64,000 nt of DNA from Dryocola sp051307055 (lineage in GTDB: Bacteria; Pseudomonadota; Gammaproteobacteria; Enterobacterales; Enterobacteriaceae): the NCBI RefSeq assembly GCF_051307055.1, contig NZ_CP149994.1, positions 434,001 to 498,000 of the forward strand, read 5' to 3'. Shown here in pieces: positions 56,501 through 64,000 of this stretch (its first letter is position 1; the number at the start of each line of letters is the position of its first letter). The notes beneath the pieces were generated by a model. That model saw only the letters and a program-made list of their open reading frames with translations, ran no database searches and was not told where the DNA came from. A program made the translations under genes and the position numbers.

Positions 56501-56732
56501 GGCTTTCAGCTCGAGTAATACGGGATATAATCTGTTCGAAGACGTCTGCGGGTAGATGCGGGTTGATTTTTTGCAGGCAGGAGGTTAACACGGGCGTCAG
56601 GAACACATCATGATAGCTGGCGCGTTGCGGGTTACTGCCATCAGGGGCAATATCCGGCCCGTGATGAATTTCCCAGCCTTGTTCGGCAAACCAGCCCAGG
56701 CAAAGTTGCTCTAAGTCGTCTTCGGTTAGCAT
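53598..56732 (-). CDS. hsdR: Type I restriction enzyme R subunit HsdR
   Basis: HsdR translocates and cleaves DNA not methylated by HsdM. The 1044 residues have the PD-(D/E)XK nuclease (Asp141, Glu155, Lys157 in RPDI and VELKSP). The helicase motor carries Walker A HTQGSGKS at 306-313, DEAH at 414-417, FTGTP near 452 and ARVNRVF as motif VI. It starts 15 bases below the DUF4268 gene and appears intact. Confidence 0.96.
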   Translation of the reverse strand: MLTEDDLEQLCLGWFAEQGWEIHHGPDIAPDGSNPQRASYHDVFLTPVLTSCLQKINPHLPADVFEQIISRITRAESPDLIASNKAFHHWLLEGVPVQYRRDEELIHDHALLVDFNQPQNNRFMVVNQMTISGTKQPRRPDIICFINGLPLAVVELKSPIDDKVDIWDAYHQLQTYKDEIRDLFISNEALIISDGYLARVGSLTATEERFMPWKTISNENDKPLLEWQLETMVRGFFNRELLLDYIRYFVLFENNDERLIKKIAGYHQFHAVREAVQATIVAATGKRLALHSNIQPGSKKAGVVWHTQGSGKSISMCCYVGKLLQQPEMGNPTIVVVTDRNDLDGQLYGTFCQAQELLKQMPVQADDREALRELLATRDAGGIIFTTVQKFSPEEGENAHPVLNGRSNIVVISDEAHRSQYGMKANLDRETGIYKYGYAKHMRDALPNASFLGFTGTPVSAEDRDTRAVFGDYVSIYDIQDAVDDGATVPIHYESRLAKLDLNHEELAALSDQVDELIEDDELDQREKTKGEWSRLEKLVGAKPRLQQVAADLIAHFEKRNTVMDGKAMIVAMSREICVHLYDEIIALRPEWHNDDPEKGQIKIVMTGTASDKAMLQPHIYNKRTKKRLESRFKNVNDPLKLVIVRDMWLTGFDAPCCHTMYIDKPMRGHNLMQAIARVNRVFKDKPGGLVVDYIGIANELKLALKTYTDANGKGDATINAEEALAIMLEKLDIIHGMFAKTATSAGFDYTGFEAHAQKLLVPVANYVLGLVDGKKRFLDNVLAITKAWSLCCTLDAAQPYKLEIAFLSAVKTAISKFTSVDKKISQAEKNSALKQILDNAVIANGVDDIFTLAGLDKPNIGLLSDEFLQEVHDMPYRNLAVELLEKLINDGIQSRTKNNVVQEKKYSERLQAVLIKYNNRAIETAQVIEELIQMAKDFQSVMARDDALGLNPDEIAFYDALAENESAVRELGDEVLKKLAIEVTLKLRQSTTVDWQVRESVRARLRILVRQTLRRYKYPPDKTAGAVELILKQAEVISNHWTM

Positions 56733-56747
56733 CGGTAACGTCCTGTG

Positions 56748-57944
56748 TTAAACGTGTTCGGCTTCTTTAGTGATAATTTCAGCTTCATCATGCCCGTTAA
56801 AGGTTCGCTTAATCAACTGATTAAGTTCCGGTAGACATGTTGAAAAGGCTTTTTCAAATGCCGTCATATGTTCTACCAACCAGTCGACCATCTCCGGCCA
56901 CTTTTCTTGATCTGCGATGCCGTTGATGGGTTTTCTGTAAGTAATACGACAGGATTTCTTATCCGGTAAGGCCTGCCAAACAATTTCATGCCCAAAGCGA
57001 TTTTCGATAGCGTATTTGCGTTCATGAAGCCAGTCAAACGCGAATGTATTGGTTTGTGCTGACGGTTTGGCAATCCAAAGCTCAACCCTAATTTCTTTTT
57101 TGCTGAAGATAAGATTGTACGAAACGCCACTGATGCCAGAACCTGCGCTTAACCAGTGGTCGGTTGACGGGCTGATATTATTGTAGATTGAACATGAGCT
57201 AACTCGGAATTTCTCCAGAGCCAGGGTCCAGAACGCCTTACGTAAATGGTGGCGAGCTTTGGATTCTCCTGTCGTGGACTGCTCCTCAGCCTCTTTTTGC
57301 GCCATACCGATCATGTAAGATTCCGCTTCCGGCGTTGGTATTACCTGCTTGATATCAATAAACACATCGTTACCATAACGGTAAGGTGTAACCTTAAAGC
57401 ACTGTACACGAATATTGAACTGCATTAACCAGAGTGCGGTATTGGTTGCTTCTTTGCGGAAATTTGCTGCGACCATCATGATACGCTGTGAACGATTCTG
57501 GTTAATTTGCACCTCTTCCAGGCTATCGTGCTCAAGAAATTCAGCGAGCACGTCAGCCGCAGGACGCGTTTCTTCTGGTTCGTTCTGATCAAGGTAACGC
57601 TGGAAGATCTCTACGATATGTTCTTTGCGCAGGTTCGCACAGTAACCCGCATATTTCAGCGCCTGCCAGACGACATCACGACCGGAATCGTCGAGTTTGT
57701 TCTCAATGATCACCAGATTACCGTCTTTGTCGATCGCCAGTAGATCAAGCCGCTCTTTGGTGTCGTCAAACCCGGCAAACTCTTTCTGGATGATAAGTAG
57801 TTCATCATCACTGTTGCGAGTCAATGCCTGCGGATGCTTCGCCAGCCATTCCTGCAAGTGATAGCGTTCGGTGAAACCCGCGTTAGTAAAGGTAGTTTCC
57901 TGGAGCGGTTGCAGGCTATTGCTGGGCTGATCGACTTTAAACAT
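56748..57944 (-). CDS. PD-(D/E)XK nuclease-like protein with DUF4268
   Basis: The 398-residue protein has an N-terminal nuclease-like fold with Asp67, Glu81 and Lys83 in ERLDLLAIDKDGNLVIIENK, as in NucS/DUF91-type enzymes. A C-terminal DUF4268 region follows (about 215-385). Such genes are often found inside type I R-M operons, but their role is not settled. It lies between hsdS and hsdR, overlapping the hsdS stop by eight bases, so it is part of the operon. Confidence 0.78.
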   Translation of the reverse strand: MFKVDQPSNSLQPLQETTFTNAGFTERYHLQEWLAKHPQALTRNSDDELLIIQKEFAGFDDTKERLDLLAIDKDGNLVIIENKLDDSGRDVVWQALKYAGYCANLRKEHIVEIFQRYLDQNEPEETRPAADVLAEFLEHDSLEEVQINQNRSQRIMMVAANFRKEATNTALWLMQFNIRVQCFKVTPYRYGNDVFIDIKQVIPTPEAESYMIGMAQKEAEEQSTTGESKARHHLRKAFWTLALEKFRVSSCSIYNNISPSTDHWLSAGSGISGVSYNLIFSKKEIRVELWIAKPSAQTNTFAFDWLHERKYAIENRFGHEIVWQALPDKKSCRITYRKPINGIADQEKWPEMVDWLVEHMTAFEKAFSTCLPELNQLIKRTFNGHDEAEIITKEAEHV

Positions 57945-59256
57945 AGTCAGCTTCCTTGGCTATTTCCTCGGCTTCCGGTAACGTGATTTCGCCGGACAGA
58001 AGTTTGGGTAGTAGGGTATCGCGTAACTGTGAAAGCTGAGTATTCTCTTTATTATGGCTTTCAATATAAGAATAAAACTCTTTCACTTTGTTTGAAAAAA
58101 GACTAACTAACTCAACCGTTGGTTCGATGCATGACCATTCCATTATGGCCTTTTTGTCCCCCCTGGGCATTTTCACACCTTTTGAGGTTTGCATCATGAA
58201 GTCAAAAAATGAGTCTTGATAAAGAACATTGTATAAATATTCGGCTGTGATATTTTTTTTATGCTCGAACGCTAAAACATCCGCAGAACGTCCCCCTAAA
58301 AATCGGGCAAGCCAGATTTTTTTAAAATAAGGGCGTATGTTTGAAATTAAAATATGTCCAGGATTAAAAGATGGTGTTGTACTAGCTGAAGGTAGTGATG
58401 TAGCGCACTCTATTCCCATTTTGTTAACAAGCATATTTTCAGTAGAGATATATGTATCTTTAGTTAATTCAGATACATCGATCTTACCTGAAGCGAATAA
58501 GGCTATACTACTTAATGGAACTAAATTCCAACTTTCAGGTATTTTAACGGATTCAATGACCTGCATTGCAGAGGGGAACAACTCTGCTATAGACCTTAGT
58601 TCAGCATATTTTTCAGGATAAACCTGCTCAAAAACAGCCAAAGAACCAGCATCTTTTCCAGAAATTGCTGTCATGGCAGCGAGCGTCGCATCTTCCTGTG
58701 AACCACCAGCTTCCAGTATCGCAATTTTGGCTTTTACCGGTTCAAAATCAACAAACCAACTTTTGAACAGGGCTTGCGCCATTTGTTCGAGGGTATGGTT
58801 GATTTTTTTATTGGAAGTTATTTTATCTTCAAGTTTTTTTAAGATTGATGCAATTTTTTCCTGCGCAATAATAGAATTAGGCACTCTGACACTTGCCATA
58901 TGAACATGGTTTCTATTAATACCAGGAACAGCAGCTTTATCACTGTAAGCGTGAAAATCAATTGTCTGTAGTAAATAATAAGAAAAAAGTGGTGAGTTCC
59001 CTTTAAAGTCCTCAACATAAAGTGTTGTGTTTAACGGCCAAAAGTCCTCAGGGATATAAAAAACCTCACCAATCGTACCATATCGACCAGTCACAACCCC
59101 GGGTCCTTTGGCCATTGATTTGTCATGAACACCAGAGTAGCCAGAGGATGAAATAATAGGAACATCACCATCTTTACGTTTTGTTTTTGGCAAATCGTAG
59201 CCACGTTTAAGGTTTAGAAAATCCCCTAACGTAGTATTAATCCATTCAAAACTCAT
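57937..59256 (-). CDS. hsdS: Type I restriction specificity subunit HsdS
   Basis: HsdS selects the bipartite recognition site for both HsdM and HsdR. The 439 residues show two target recognition domains (about 1-150 and 210-385), each followed by a helical conserved region (LEDKITSNKKINHTLEQMAQ and SQLRDTLLPKLLSGEI). ATG 59256 overlaps hsdM by 11 bases; the open frame to 59313 is ignored. The second recognition domain has an AT-rich base composition unlike its flanks, consistent with domain exchange. Confidence 0.93.
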   Translation of the reverse strand: MSFEWINTTLGDFLNLKRGYDLPKTKRKDGDVPIISSSGYSGVHDKSMAKGPGVVTGRYGTIGEVFYIPEDFWPLNTTLYVEDFKGNSPLFSYYLLQTIDFHAYSDKAAVPGINRNHVHMASVRVPNSIIAQEKIASILKKLEDKITSNKKINHTLEQMAQALFKSWFVDFEPVKAKIAILEAGGSQEDATLAAMTAISGKDAGSLAVFEQVYPEKYAELRSIAELFPSAMQVIESVKIPESWNLVPLSSIALFASGKIDVSELTKDTYISTENMLVNKMGIECATSLPSASTTPSFNPGHILISNIRPYFKKIWLARFLGGRSADVLAFEHKKNITAEYLYNVLYQDSFFDFMMQTSKGVKMPRGDKKAIMEWSCIEPTVELVSLFSNKVKEFYSYIESHNKENTQLSQLRDTLLPKLLSGEITLPEAEEIAKEADYV

Positions 59257-60952
59257 AACCCAGCCCCCCCAGATTCGCCTTAATCTGCGCTTCCAGCTTT
59301 GCGCTTTCTTCAAGCTGGTCTTTAAGCTGTGCCGTCAGTCGCGCCATCTTCTCGGTAAAGGGCTCATCGTCTTCTTCCTGCTCAGCCGCACCAACATAGC
59401 GCCCGGGAGTGAGCACAAAGTCATTTTTCTGGATATCTTCCAGCGTTGCAGAGAAGCAGAAACCGGCCTCATCTTCATAATCTTTATCCGTCTGCCAGGC
59501 ATGGAAAGTGTCAGCAATCTTGCGGATATCATCCGTCGAAAAGTCGCGCAGTACGCGGTCTTTCATGAAACCAATCTGGCGAGCATCAATAAACAGAACT
59601 TCACCTTTACGATGCGCTTTACCGTTACCGCCAGATTTATCTTTGGTCAGTAGCCAGATACAGGCGGGGATTTGGGTGTTGGTAAACAGTTGTCCAGGTA
59701 GCGCCACCATGCACTCTACCAGATCCGCCTCAATAATCGCCTGGCGGATTTCACCTTCACTATTGGTATTGGAACTCATCGAACCATTCGCCAACAGCAG
59801 TGCCATTGAACCTTTCGGGGCCAGGTGGTGGATCATATGCTGCATCCAGGCAAAGTTGGCGTTGCCCTGTGGCGGTGTGCCGTACTGCCAGCGGACGTCA
59901 TCTTCCAGCTTCGCATTCCACCACTCTTTCATATTGAACGGCGGGTTAGCCATAACAAAATCGGCACGCAGATCCGGGTGTTGATCGTTCAGGAGCGTAT
60001 CGGCGTTTTGTTTACCGAAGTTAAAATCGATGCCGCGAATCACCATGTTCATCGCCGCAAGACGCCAGGTAGTCGGATTGGATTCCTGCCCATAAACGGA
60101 GATATTGCGCTTTTGCTCAGCGACGTTGTAATGCTTTTCATCAGCGTGCGCTTCAATAAAGCGATCGCTGGAAACGAAGAAACCGCCAGACCCCATCGCC
60201 GGGTCATAAACGCGGCCATTATAGGGCTGGAGCATTTCAACAATCAGCGTGACGATGCTTTTTGGCGTGTAATACTGACCACCCTGTTTACCTTCCGCCA
60301 GTGCGAACTGACCGAGGAAATACTCATAGACGTGGCCGAGAATATCTTTGCTCTTCAAATTGAGCTTCACACCATCGTATTTAGGCTCGCTGAAACTGGT
60401 GTCGGAGAAAACGTTAATCAGGCTGATTAGCAAGTCGTTACCAAGCTGATAGTGCCCGATACGGTTAAGGATGTTTTTCAGTTTCGGGTTGCTGTTTTCG
60501 ATAGTGTCCAGAGCGATATCAATCAGCTTCGATACTGACGTCATAACGATATCTTTGCCGCTATCGTCTTTTCCCAGAATCGTCCCCACAGGCAGAGCTG
60601 CGTTGGTTTTAAGGGTTTCCCAGCGAGCCAGTTTGGGCACCCAGAAGACGTTTTTCTCGGTGTAGTAGTCCTGGACTTCCAGCTCTTCTGCGATCGCCTG
60701 CTGGTACGCCTCTTCCGTGTCGTAATCGTCACGGGAAAGCGCGTATATGTTGTCCGGATTGGACTTATCCTTAAACAACTCTTTCAGCTCATTCTGACGG
60801 GCGTCAAAAGCATCTGAAACATACTTCAGAAAAATCAGCCCCAGCACCACATGCTTATAGTTGGCCGCGTCCATATTGGCGCGTAGCTTGTCTGCGGCTT
60901 TCCAGAACTTGGTATCCAGATCGTTCAGAAATTGCTGTTCAGCGTTGTCCAT
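59246..60952 (-). CDS. hsdM: Type I DNA N6-adenine methyltransferase HsdM
   Basis: HsdM methylates adenine in the sites chosen by HsdS. The 568 residues have an N-terminal HsdM_N helical domain (FLKYVSDAFDARQNEL). The N6-adenine catalytic domain carries SAM motif DPAMGSGGFF at 250-259 and catalytic NPPF at 336-339. A C-terminal coiled helix is at about 530-560 (LTAQLKDQLEESAKL). It is the first gene of the hsdMS-DUF4268-hsdR operon. Confidence 0.96.
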   Translation of the reverse strand: MDNAEQQFLNDLDTKFWKAADKLRANMDAANYKHVVLGLIFLKYVSDAFDARQNELKELFKDKSNPDNIYALSRDDYDTEEAYQQAIAEELEVQDYYTEKNVFWVPKLARWETLKTNAALPVGTILGKDDSGKDIVMTSVSKLIDIALDTIENSNPKLKNILNRIGHYQLGNDLLISLINVFSDTSFSEPKYDGVKLNLKSKDILGHVYEYFLGQFALAEGKQGGQYYTPKSIVTLIVEMLQPYNGRVYDPAMGSGGFFVSSDRFIEAHADEKHYNVAEQKRNISVYGQESNPTTWRLAAMNMVIRGIDFNFGKQNADTLLNDQHPDLRADFVMANPPFNMKEWWNAKLEDDVRWQYGTPPQGNANFAWMQHMIHHLAPKGSMALLLANGSMSSNTNSEGEIRQAIIEADLVECMVALPGQLFTNTQIPACIWLLTKDKSGGNGKAHRKGEVLFIDARQIGFMKDRVLRDFSTDDIRKIADTFHAWQTDKDYEDEAGFCFSATLEDIQKNDFVLTPGRYVGAAEQEEDDEPFTEKMARLTAQLKDQLEESAKLEAQIKANLGGLGYEF

Positions 60953-61165
60953 TAAAACCTCAAAAAATTAGCTATGCCTAGTTGGGTATCCAGGTTGCAT
61001 AAAAGCAGGGAAACTGCCAGAGATCATACCCTGACGTCAGCGCGATACCAAGATGAAGGGCTGGTTTCCGCATCAATATCTTGTGGAGATTGGGTTACTC
61101 TTTTACGCTTATTGGCGCAATAATGACGGTATTATTCATTTCCCTACCGGAGCATCTTAGGCGCT
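60953..61165. promoter_or_regulatory. Divergent hsdM/TIR control region
   Basis: The 213 bases between hsdM and the TIR gene must supply both promoters. No operator was identified with confidence. Confidence 0.45.
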
Positions 61166-62137
61166 ATGACTACTCTCGTTTTTTCCTATTCCCATGCAGA
61201 TGAAGCACTGCGCAATGAGCTTGAGAAGCACCTTTCCCCTCTGAAACGCATGGGGAAGATTACGACATGGCACGATCGCCGAATCGTTCCTGGGCAAGTG
61301 TTTGAACATCAGATCGACCACTATTTTTCGCAGGCAGATATTATCCTATTGCTAATTAGCAGTGATTTCATCGCTTCTGACTATTGTTATCAGGTGGAGA
61401 TGACCAACGCACTGGAGCGGCATAAAAAAGGCGAGGCGGTGGTCATTCCGGTGATTTTAAGAGAGTGTGCCTGGCATCAGTTGCCATTCGGCAGCATCAT
61501 GGCAGCGACATTCGACGGTAAAGCCATAAGCAGGTTTGCCAGTCACGATGAGGGGTATGTTCAGGTCGCCGATGCTGTCTCCCGAGCCATTGCCAATTTG
61601 GAAGCGAAAAAGCCGCAGCAGATTGTGCACGCCCCAGTTCCGGCTAATCCGATGCTTCAGGCAACGGATACTGTCTTTACACCGCGTTCGAGCAATCTTT
61701 CTCTACCAAAGAGTTTTACTGACCTTGATAAAGATCGTGCCCGTCGCGAGGGTTTTGAGTATGTCGCTCGTTACTTTGCAAACTCGCTGGACGAACTCAA
61801 AAAGCGCCATGCAGGGCTAGACGTTGATTTCCACCGGCCTGATAACGATTCCTTCACATGTGCCGTGTATATCAACGGTGGCAAGGTTGGTCAGTGCGGC
61901 ATCTGGTGTGGCAGTCGTAATATGGGATTCGGGGATATCTGCTACAGTCAAAGCGGCGTGACTCGCAATAGTTGCAATGAAAGTCTTAGTGTTGCGGATA
62001 ATGGGCAAACACTTGGGTTCCGCACTTTGATGGGATTGGGGTACAGCAACTCAAGGGATTCGTTATTGACTAACGAAGGTATGGCAGAGCATCTATGGGA
62101 TATGTTTTTTAGTCCTATTCAGCAACGTAATCGCTAA
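61166..62137 (+). CDS. TIR-domain protein with unknown C-terminal domain
   Basis: The 323-residue protein has an N-terminal TIR domain (about 1-145): LVFSYSHADEALRNEL, the BB-loop-like WHDRRIVPG, and SSDFIASDYCYQVEM. In the last of these, Glu78 aligns with the catalytic glutamate of TIR NADases. The region 175-323 (YVARYFANSLDELKKRHAG... and IWCGSRNMGFGDICYS) matches no family I know and could be a sensor. It is divergent from the R-M operon. Prokaryotic TIR proteins commonly act in anti-phage NAD+ depletion; here that is inference. Confidence 0.8.
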   Translation: MTTLVFSYSHADEALRNELEKHLSPLKRMGKITTWHDRRIVPGQVFEHQIDHYFSQADIILLLISSDFIASDYCYQVEMTNALERHKKGEAVVIPVILRECAWHQLPFGSIMAATFDGKAISRFASHDEGYVQVADAVSRAIANLEAKKPQQIVHAPVPANPMLQATDTVFTPRSSNLSLPKSFTDLDKDRARREGFEYVARYFANSLDELKKRHAGLDVDFHRPDNDSFTCAVYINGGKVGQCGIWCGSRNMGFGDICYSQSGVTRNSCNESLSVADNGQTLGFRTLMGLGYSNSRDSLLTNEGMAEHLWDMFFSPIQQRNR

Positions 62138-62142
62138 ATGTA

Positions 62143-62169
62143 ATCCGTATCAGTTCTGCTGATACGGAT
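62143..62169. terminator. Hairpin after the TIR gene
   Basis: ATCCGTATCAG-TTCTG-CTGATACGGAT is a perfect 11-base stem starting six bases after the TIR stop. There is no T-run, so it may be a weak or symmetrical terminator. Confidence 0.6.
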
Positions 62170-62323
62170 CATCCTTCTGAGCAGTTAGGTAATGCCCAGT
62201 CTGAGGTAATAGTTGATTTTGAATATCCTTCGAAGGATTGATGATGACGTACTCCGCTGAGGATATCAGTACTGAATGAAGAACAGTATTGAATATGATA
62301 AGAATTATAAGGCTGAGTTTAAT

Positions 62324-62530
62324 TCATGGTCTGGATTCGTAAATTCTGTTATATAACCATTCTTCCACATCACTTTTTAACCATCTTGATGAACGCCCAA
62401 GTTTAATTGGCTTCGGGAATAAATCATCCTGTATTAGCTTATAGAACCATTTATCGCTAAGGCCAGTAAGTTGGGTAATGAATTTCATGTCAATAAACTG
62501 ATCGTCCAGTAAAGCAGGTTTAGTTAGCAT
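62324..62530 (-). CDS. AlpA-family transcriptional regulator
   Basis: The 68-residue protein has a MerR-like helix-turn-helix typical of AlpA/phage excisionase-type regulators (DMKFITQLTGLSDKWFYKLIQ, then LGRSSRWLKSDVEEWL). In P4-like elements and E. coli islands AlpA activates integrase expression or excision. It stands before the Rep-like gene, read leftwards. Confidence 0.88.
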   Translation of the reverse strand: MLTKPALLDDQFIDMKFITQLTGLSDKWFYKLIQDDLFPKPIKLGRSSRWLKSDVEEWLYNRIYESRP

Positions 62531-62632
62531 GTCGATGTGTCCCGGTAATATCTGTTAACCGGAGCGGATGTTAGTAATTATTACTACTCGCTCCTCCACA
62601 TCAACTGTTGGCTCTGTAAAAAATAAACCACG

Positions 62633-63220
62633 CTAAAGACTATCGCTATTTCTGGGTCTGCCTAACCCACTTGGCGGAGGAACCTCATTACTTCCCCAGA
62701 TATACATCCCATTTTTTTGTTCCTCTTTAGCAAGATAGCTGATGATGTATCTTAATTCATTAATGCTCTTGATATCCGAATGGTTAATTTTCCGGTTAAT
62801 ATCAGCCTGATAATTTTTCTTGTAATTACTCCAGTTATAATAACCCTCTGCATTTGTTATATCTCTCCAGAACTCACTAACTCTCTGTACCAGCGAAAAT
62901 GGTTTTTGTGTATGATGACCATCGAGATAGAATATAACGTGTGCATGAAAGCCATGATCTGGTGTACGTTCAATGACCCAGAAGTAACCAGTTACGAACG
63001 AACAGGCTTCTGTTTTGGTCATTAATTTCCGCACGTCTGACTCAATTGTTCTGTAAGTGCTCTGACGAAAACTGGAAGTCGACTTTATATAGAATAAATC
63101 AATCCTTAAACCCATTACCCTTGAGTATCGGTGTAGCATATCATTCAGATGACTGTTAATGAGAGAGTATAAAAACCAGTTAATATCATAACGGGTATTA
63201 CTGGGGTAGGGGAAATGCAT
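62633..63220 (-). CDS. YagK/YfjJ-like (inovirus Gp2-type) Rep-like protein
   Basis: The 195-residue protein matches the YagK/YfjJ C-terminal family found in cryptic prophages and satellites. It carries an HUH-type pattern: His92-x-His94 in GFHAHVIFYLD and Tyr162-x-x-Lys165 in SYLAKEE. These are the motifs of rolling-circle replication initiators. It is upstream of alpA in the same direction. Whether it nicks DNA is untested. Confidence 0.75.
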   Translation of the reverse strand: MHFPYPSNTRYDINWFLYSLINSHLNDMLHRYSRVMGLRIDLFYIKSTSSFRQSTYRTIESDVRKLMTKTEACSFVTGYFWVIERTPDHGFHAHVIFYLDGHHTQKPFSLVQRVSEFWRDITNAEGYYNWSNYKKNYQADINRKINHSDIKSINELRYIISYLAKEEQKNGMYIWGSNEVPPPSGLGRPRNSDSL

Positions 63221-63816
63221 GGCTCAATCCTCGCTGTTTATGCTCAGAGGATTTGTGTTGTATGTAAATTATCACCCTTTTACAAGTTTGAATATATGCA
63301 GTGGTGAGAGTGAGGCATAAGATTATGGAACAGAGTAAAGATGCAGTATATTTAAGATGACGTCATTATTAATTATACTAATTAACCCAAATTAATAGCC
63401 CACATTAATCAACACCTGTTTAACTCTCATTTTCATTAACATGTCTGAGTGAAGTCGCTGTGCGACACGCAACTGCCCCCGGCAAGTCTCTGCCCGTTTC
63501 ATCACCTTCCGGATACATCATCACTTGCGATACGACAGTGTCACTTATCAGGGCAAATGAAGGGTTCTTCCTGTAAAAAATCGCCATTTCTGTAATCAGG
63601 ATAGTTTACTGACATTGTGTAAACTTGTCATACTCTTCAGACCACCTAAATAACCCCATTAAAACGCACTTATGCTGTAAAAAACAGCCTGATTATCATT
63701 ACTAAATAATTATGCTTTTAAAGCATTTTTATTACTGATAAATTATGTTTTTCATGGTTGATTGACGGGTGATTTTGATACATCAGGATGCACGATAAAC
63801 GTGACAGGGGAACGGT
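63221..63816. other. AT-rich gene-free region
   Basis: These 596 bases hold the upstream side of the Rep-like gene and of the gene at the window edge. I saw AT-rich runs, short direct repeats of TTAAT (63370-63430), and no supported frame. It is a plausible place for an origin or control region of the element. Confidence 0.45.
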
Positions 63817-64000
63817 ATGGCATTGATGGACTACAGGCGTTTGAGGAGGTACAACCAGTACCTGGGATACCTGGCTGTTAGGTATGGGATAAGGATTGAC
63901 ACCAATGCAACAAAAAGTTACCACTCTGCTGCTCAGTATGCTGATGAAATTAACACAGCTTTAAACTCTCTCTGTAAAAATCTTAAAGAGCGAAAAAAAA
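63817..64000 (+). CDS. Unknown island protein, N-terminal part (partial)
   Basis: The frame from ATG 63817 runs to the window end without a stop. It has AGGGGAA placed five bases upstream. The 61 visible residues begin MALMDYRRLRRYNQYLGYLA and are basic and probably helical. The family was not recognised. It faces away from the Rep-like gene. Confidence 0.6.
   Translation, partial: MALMDYRRLRRYNQYLGYLAVRYGIRIDTNATKSYHSAAQYADEINTALNSLCKNLKERKK

Noticed and set aside
45000..64000. A second copy of the leuX 3' end as attR.
   Set aside because: None was found by eye; an exact search could still find a diverged copy, but I cannot support one.

Overview
The window is a 64-kb stretch of chromosome from a member of the Enterobacteriaceae. 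Nearly every gene in the first 42 kb has a full-length counterpart of matching length in Escherichia coli K-12. Amino acid identity looks high but not E. coli-level, which suggests an Enterobacter/Kosakonia/Leclercia-type relative. I cannot fix the genus from sequence alone.

Layout. (1) 1-14.9 kb: the arcB tail, elbB-mtgA, then the leftward lptC-lptA-lptB-rpoN-hpf-ptsN-rapZ-npr series with kdsC, kdsD and yrbG upstream, and the rightward mlaFEDCB operon, ibaG and murA. This block serves LPS transport and Kdo synthesis, outer-membrane lipid asymmetry, the nitrogen PTS and sigma-54, and peptidoglycan precursors. (2) 14.9-35.8 kb: an AAA ATPase, then yhaL-yhaK/yhaJ, yhaH, yqjG, yqjF, yqjKEDC-mzrA-yqjA, and the hexuronate genes exuR, exuT and uxaCA. 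These are followed by ygjV, sstT, alx (with its yybP-ykoY riboswitch), ygjR, a 15-copy tandem repeat array, ygjP, rlmG and fadH. (3) 38.1-44.8 kb: yjgR, a one-chain dihydroxyacetone kinase, ahr, a methyltransferase/HNH pair and tRNA-Leu (leuX). In E. coli these three blocks lie in separate places, so two synteny junctions fall inside the window (murA/yhaL and fadH/yjgR). Both statements about E. coli order come from memory.

(4) 44.8-64 kb: a genomic island inserted at leuX, lower in GC and mostly unlike the core. It starts with a P4-type integrase preceded by a nested inverted-repeat operator. It then carries a membrane protein behind a decayed reading frame, a two-gene DprA-like/phosphoribosyltransferase operon, a NERD-nuclease/UvrD-like helicase, a complete type I restriction-modification operon (hsdM-hsdS-PD-(D/E)XK/DUF4268-hsdR), a divergent TIR-domain protein, an AlpA regulator and a YagK/YfjJ-type Rep-like protein. 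The right end of the island is not in the window.

The island reads as a defence island on a P4-like or satellite-like integrative element. The least explained part is the DprA-like/PRTase pair at 48.3-50.6 kb. Its second protein has an intact PRPP-binding motif but an N-terminal HAD domain whose nucleophile is missing. The 54-bp repeat array at 33.3-34.1 kb is the most striking non-coding structure.
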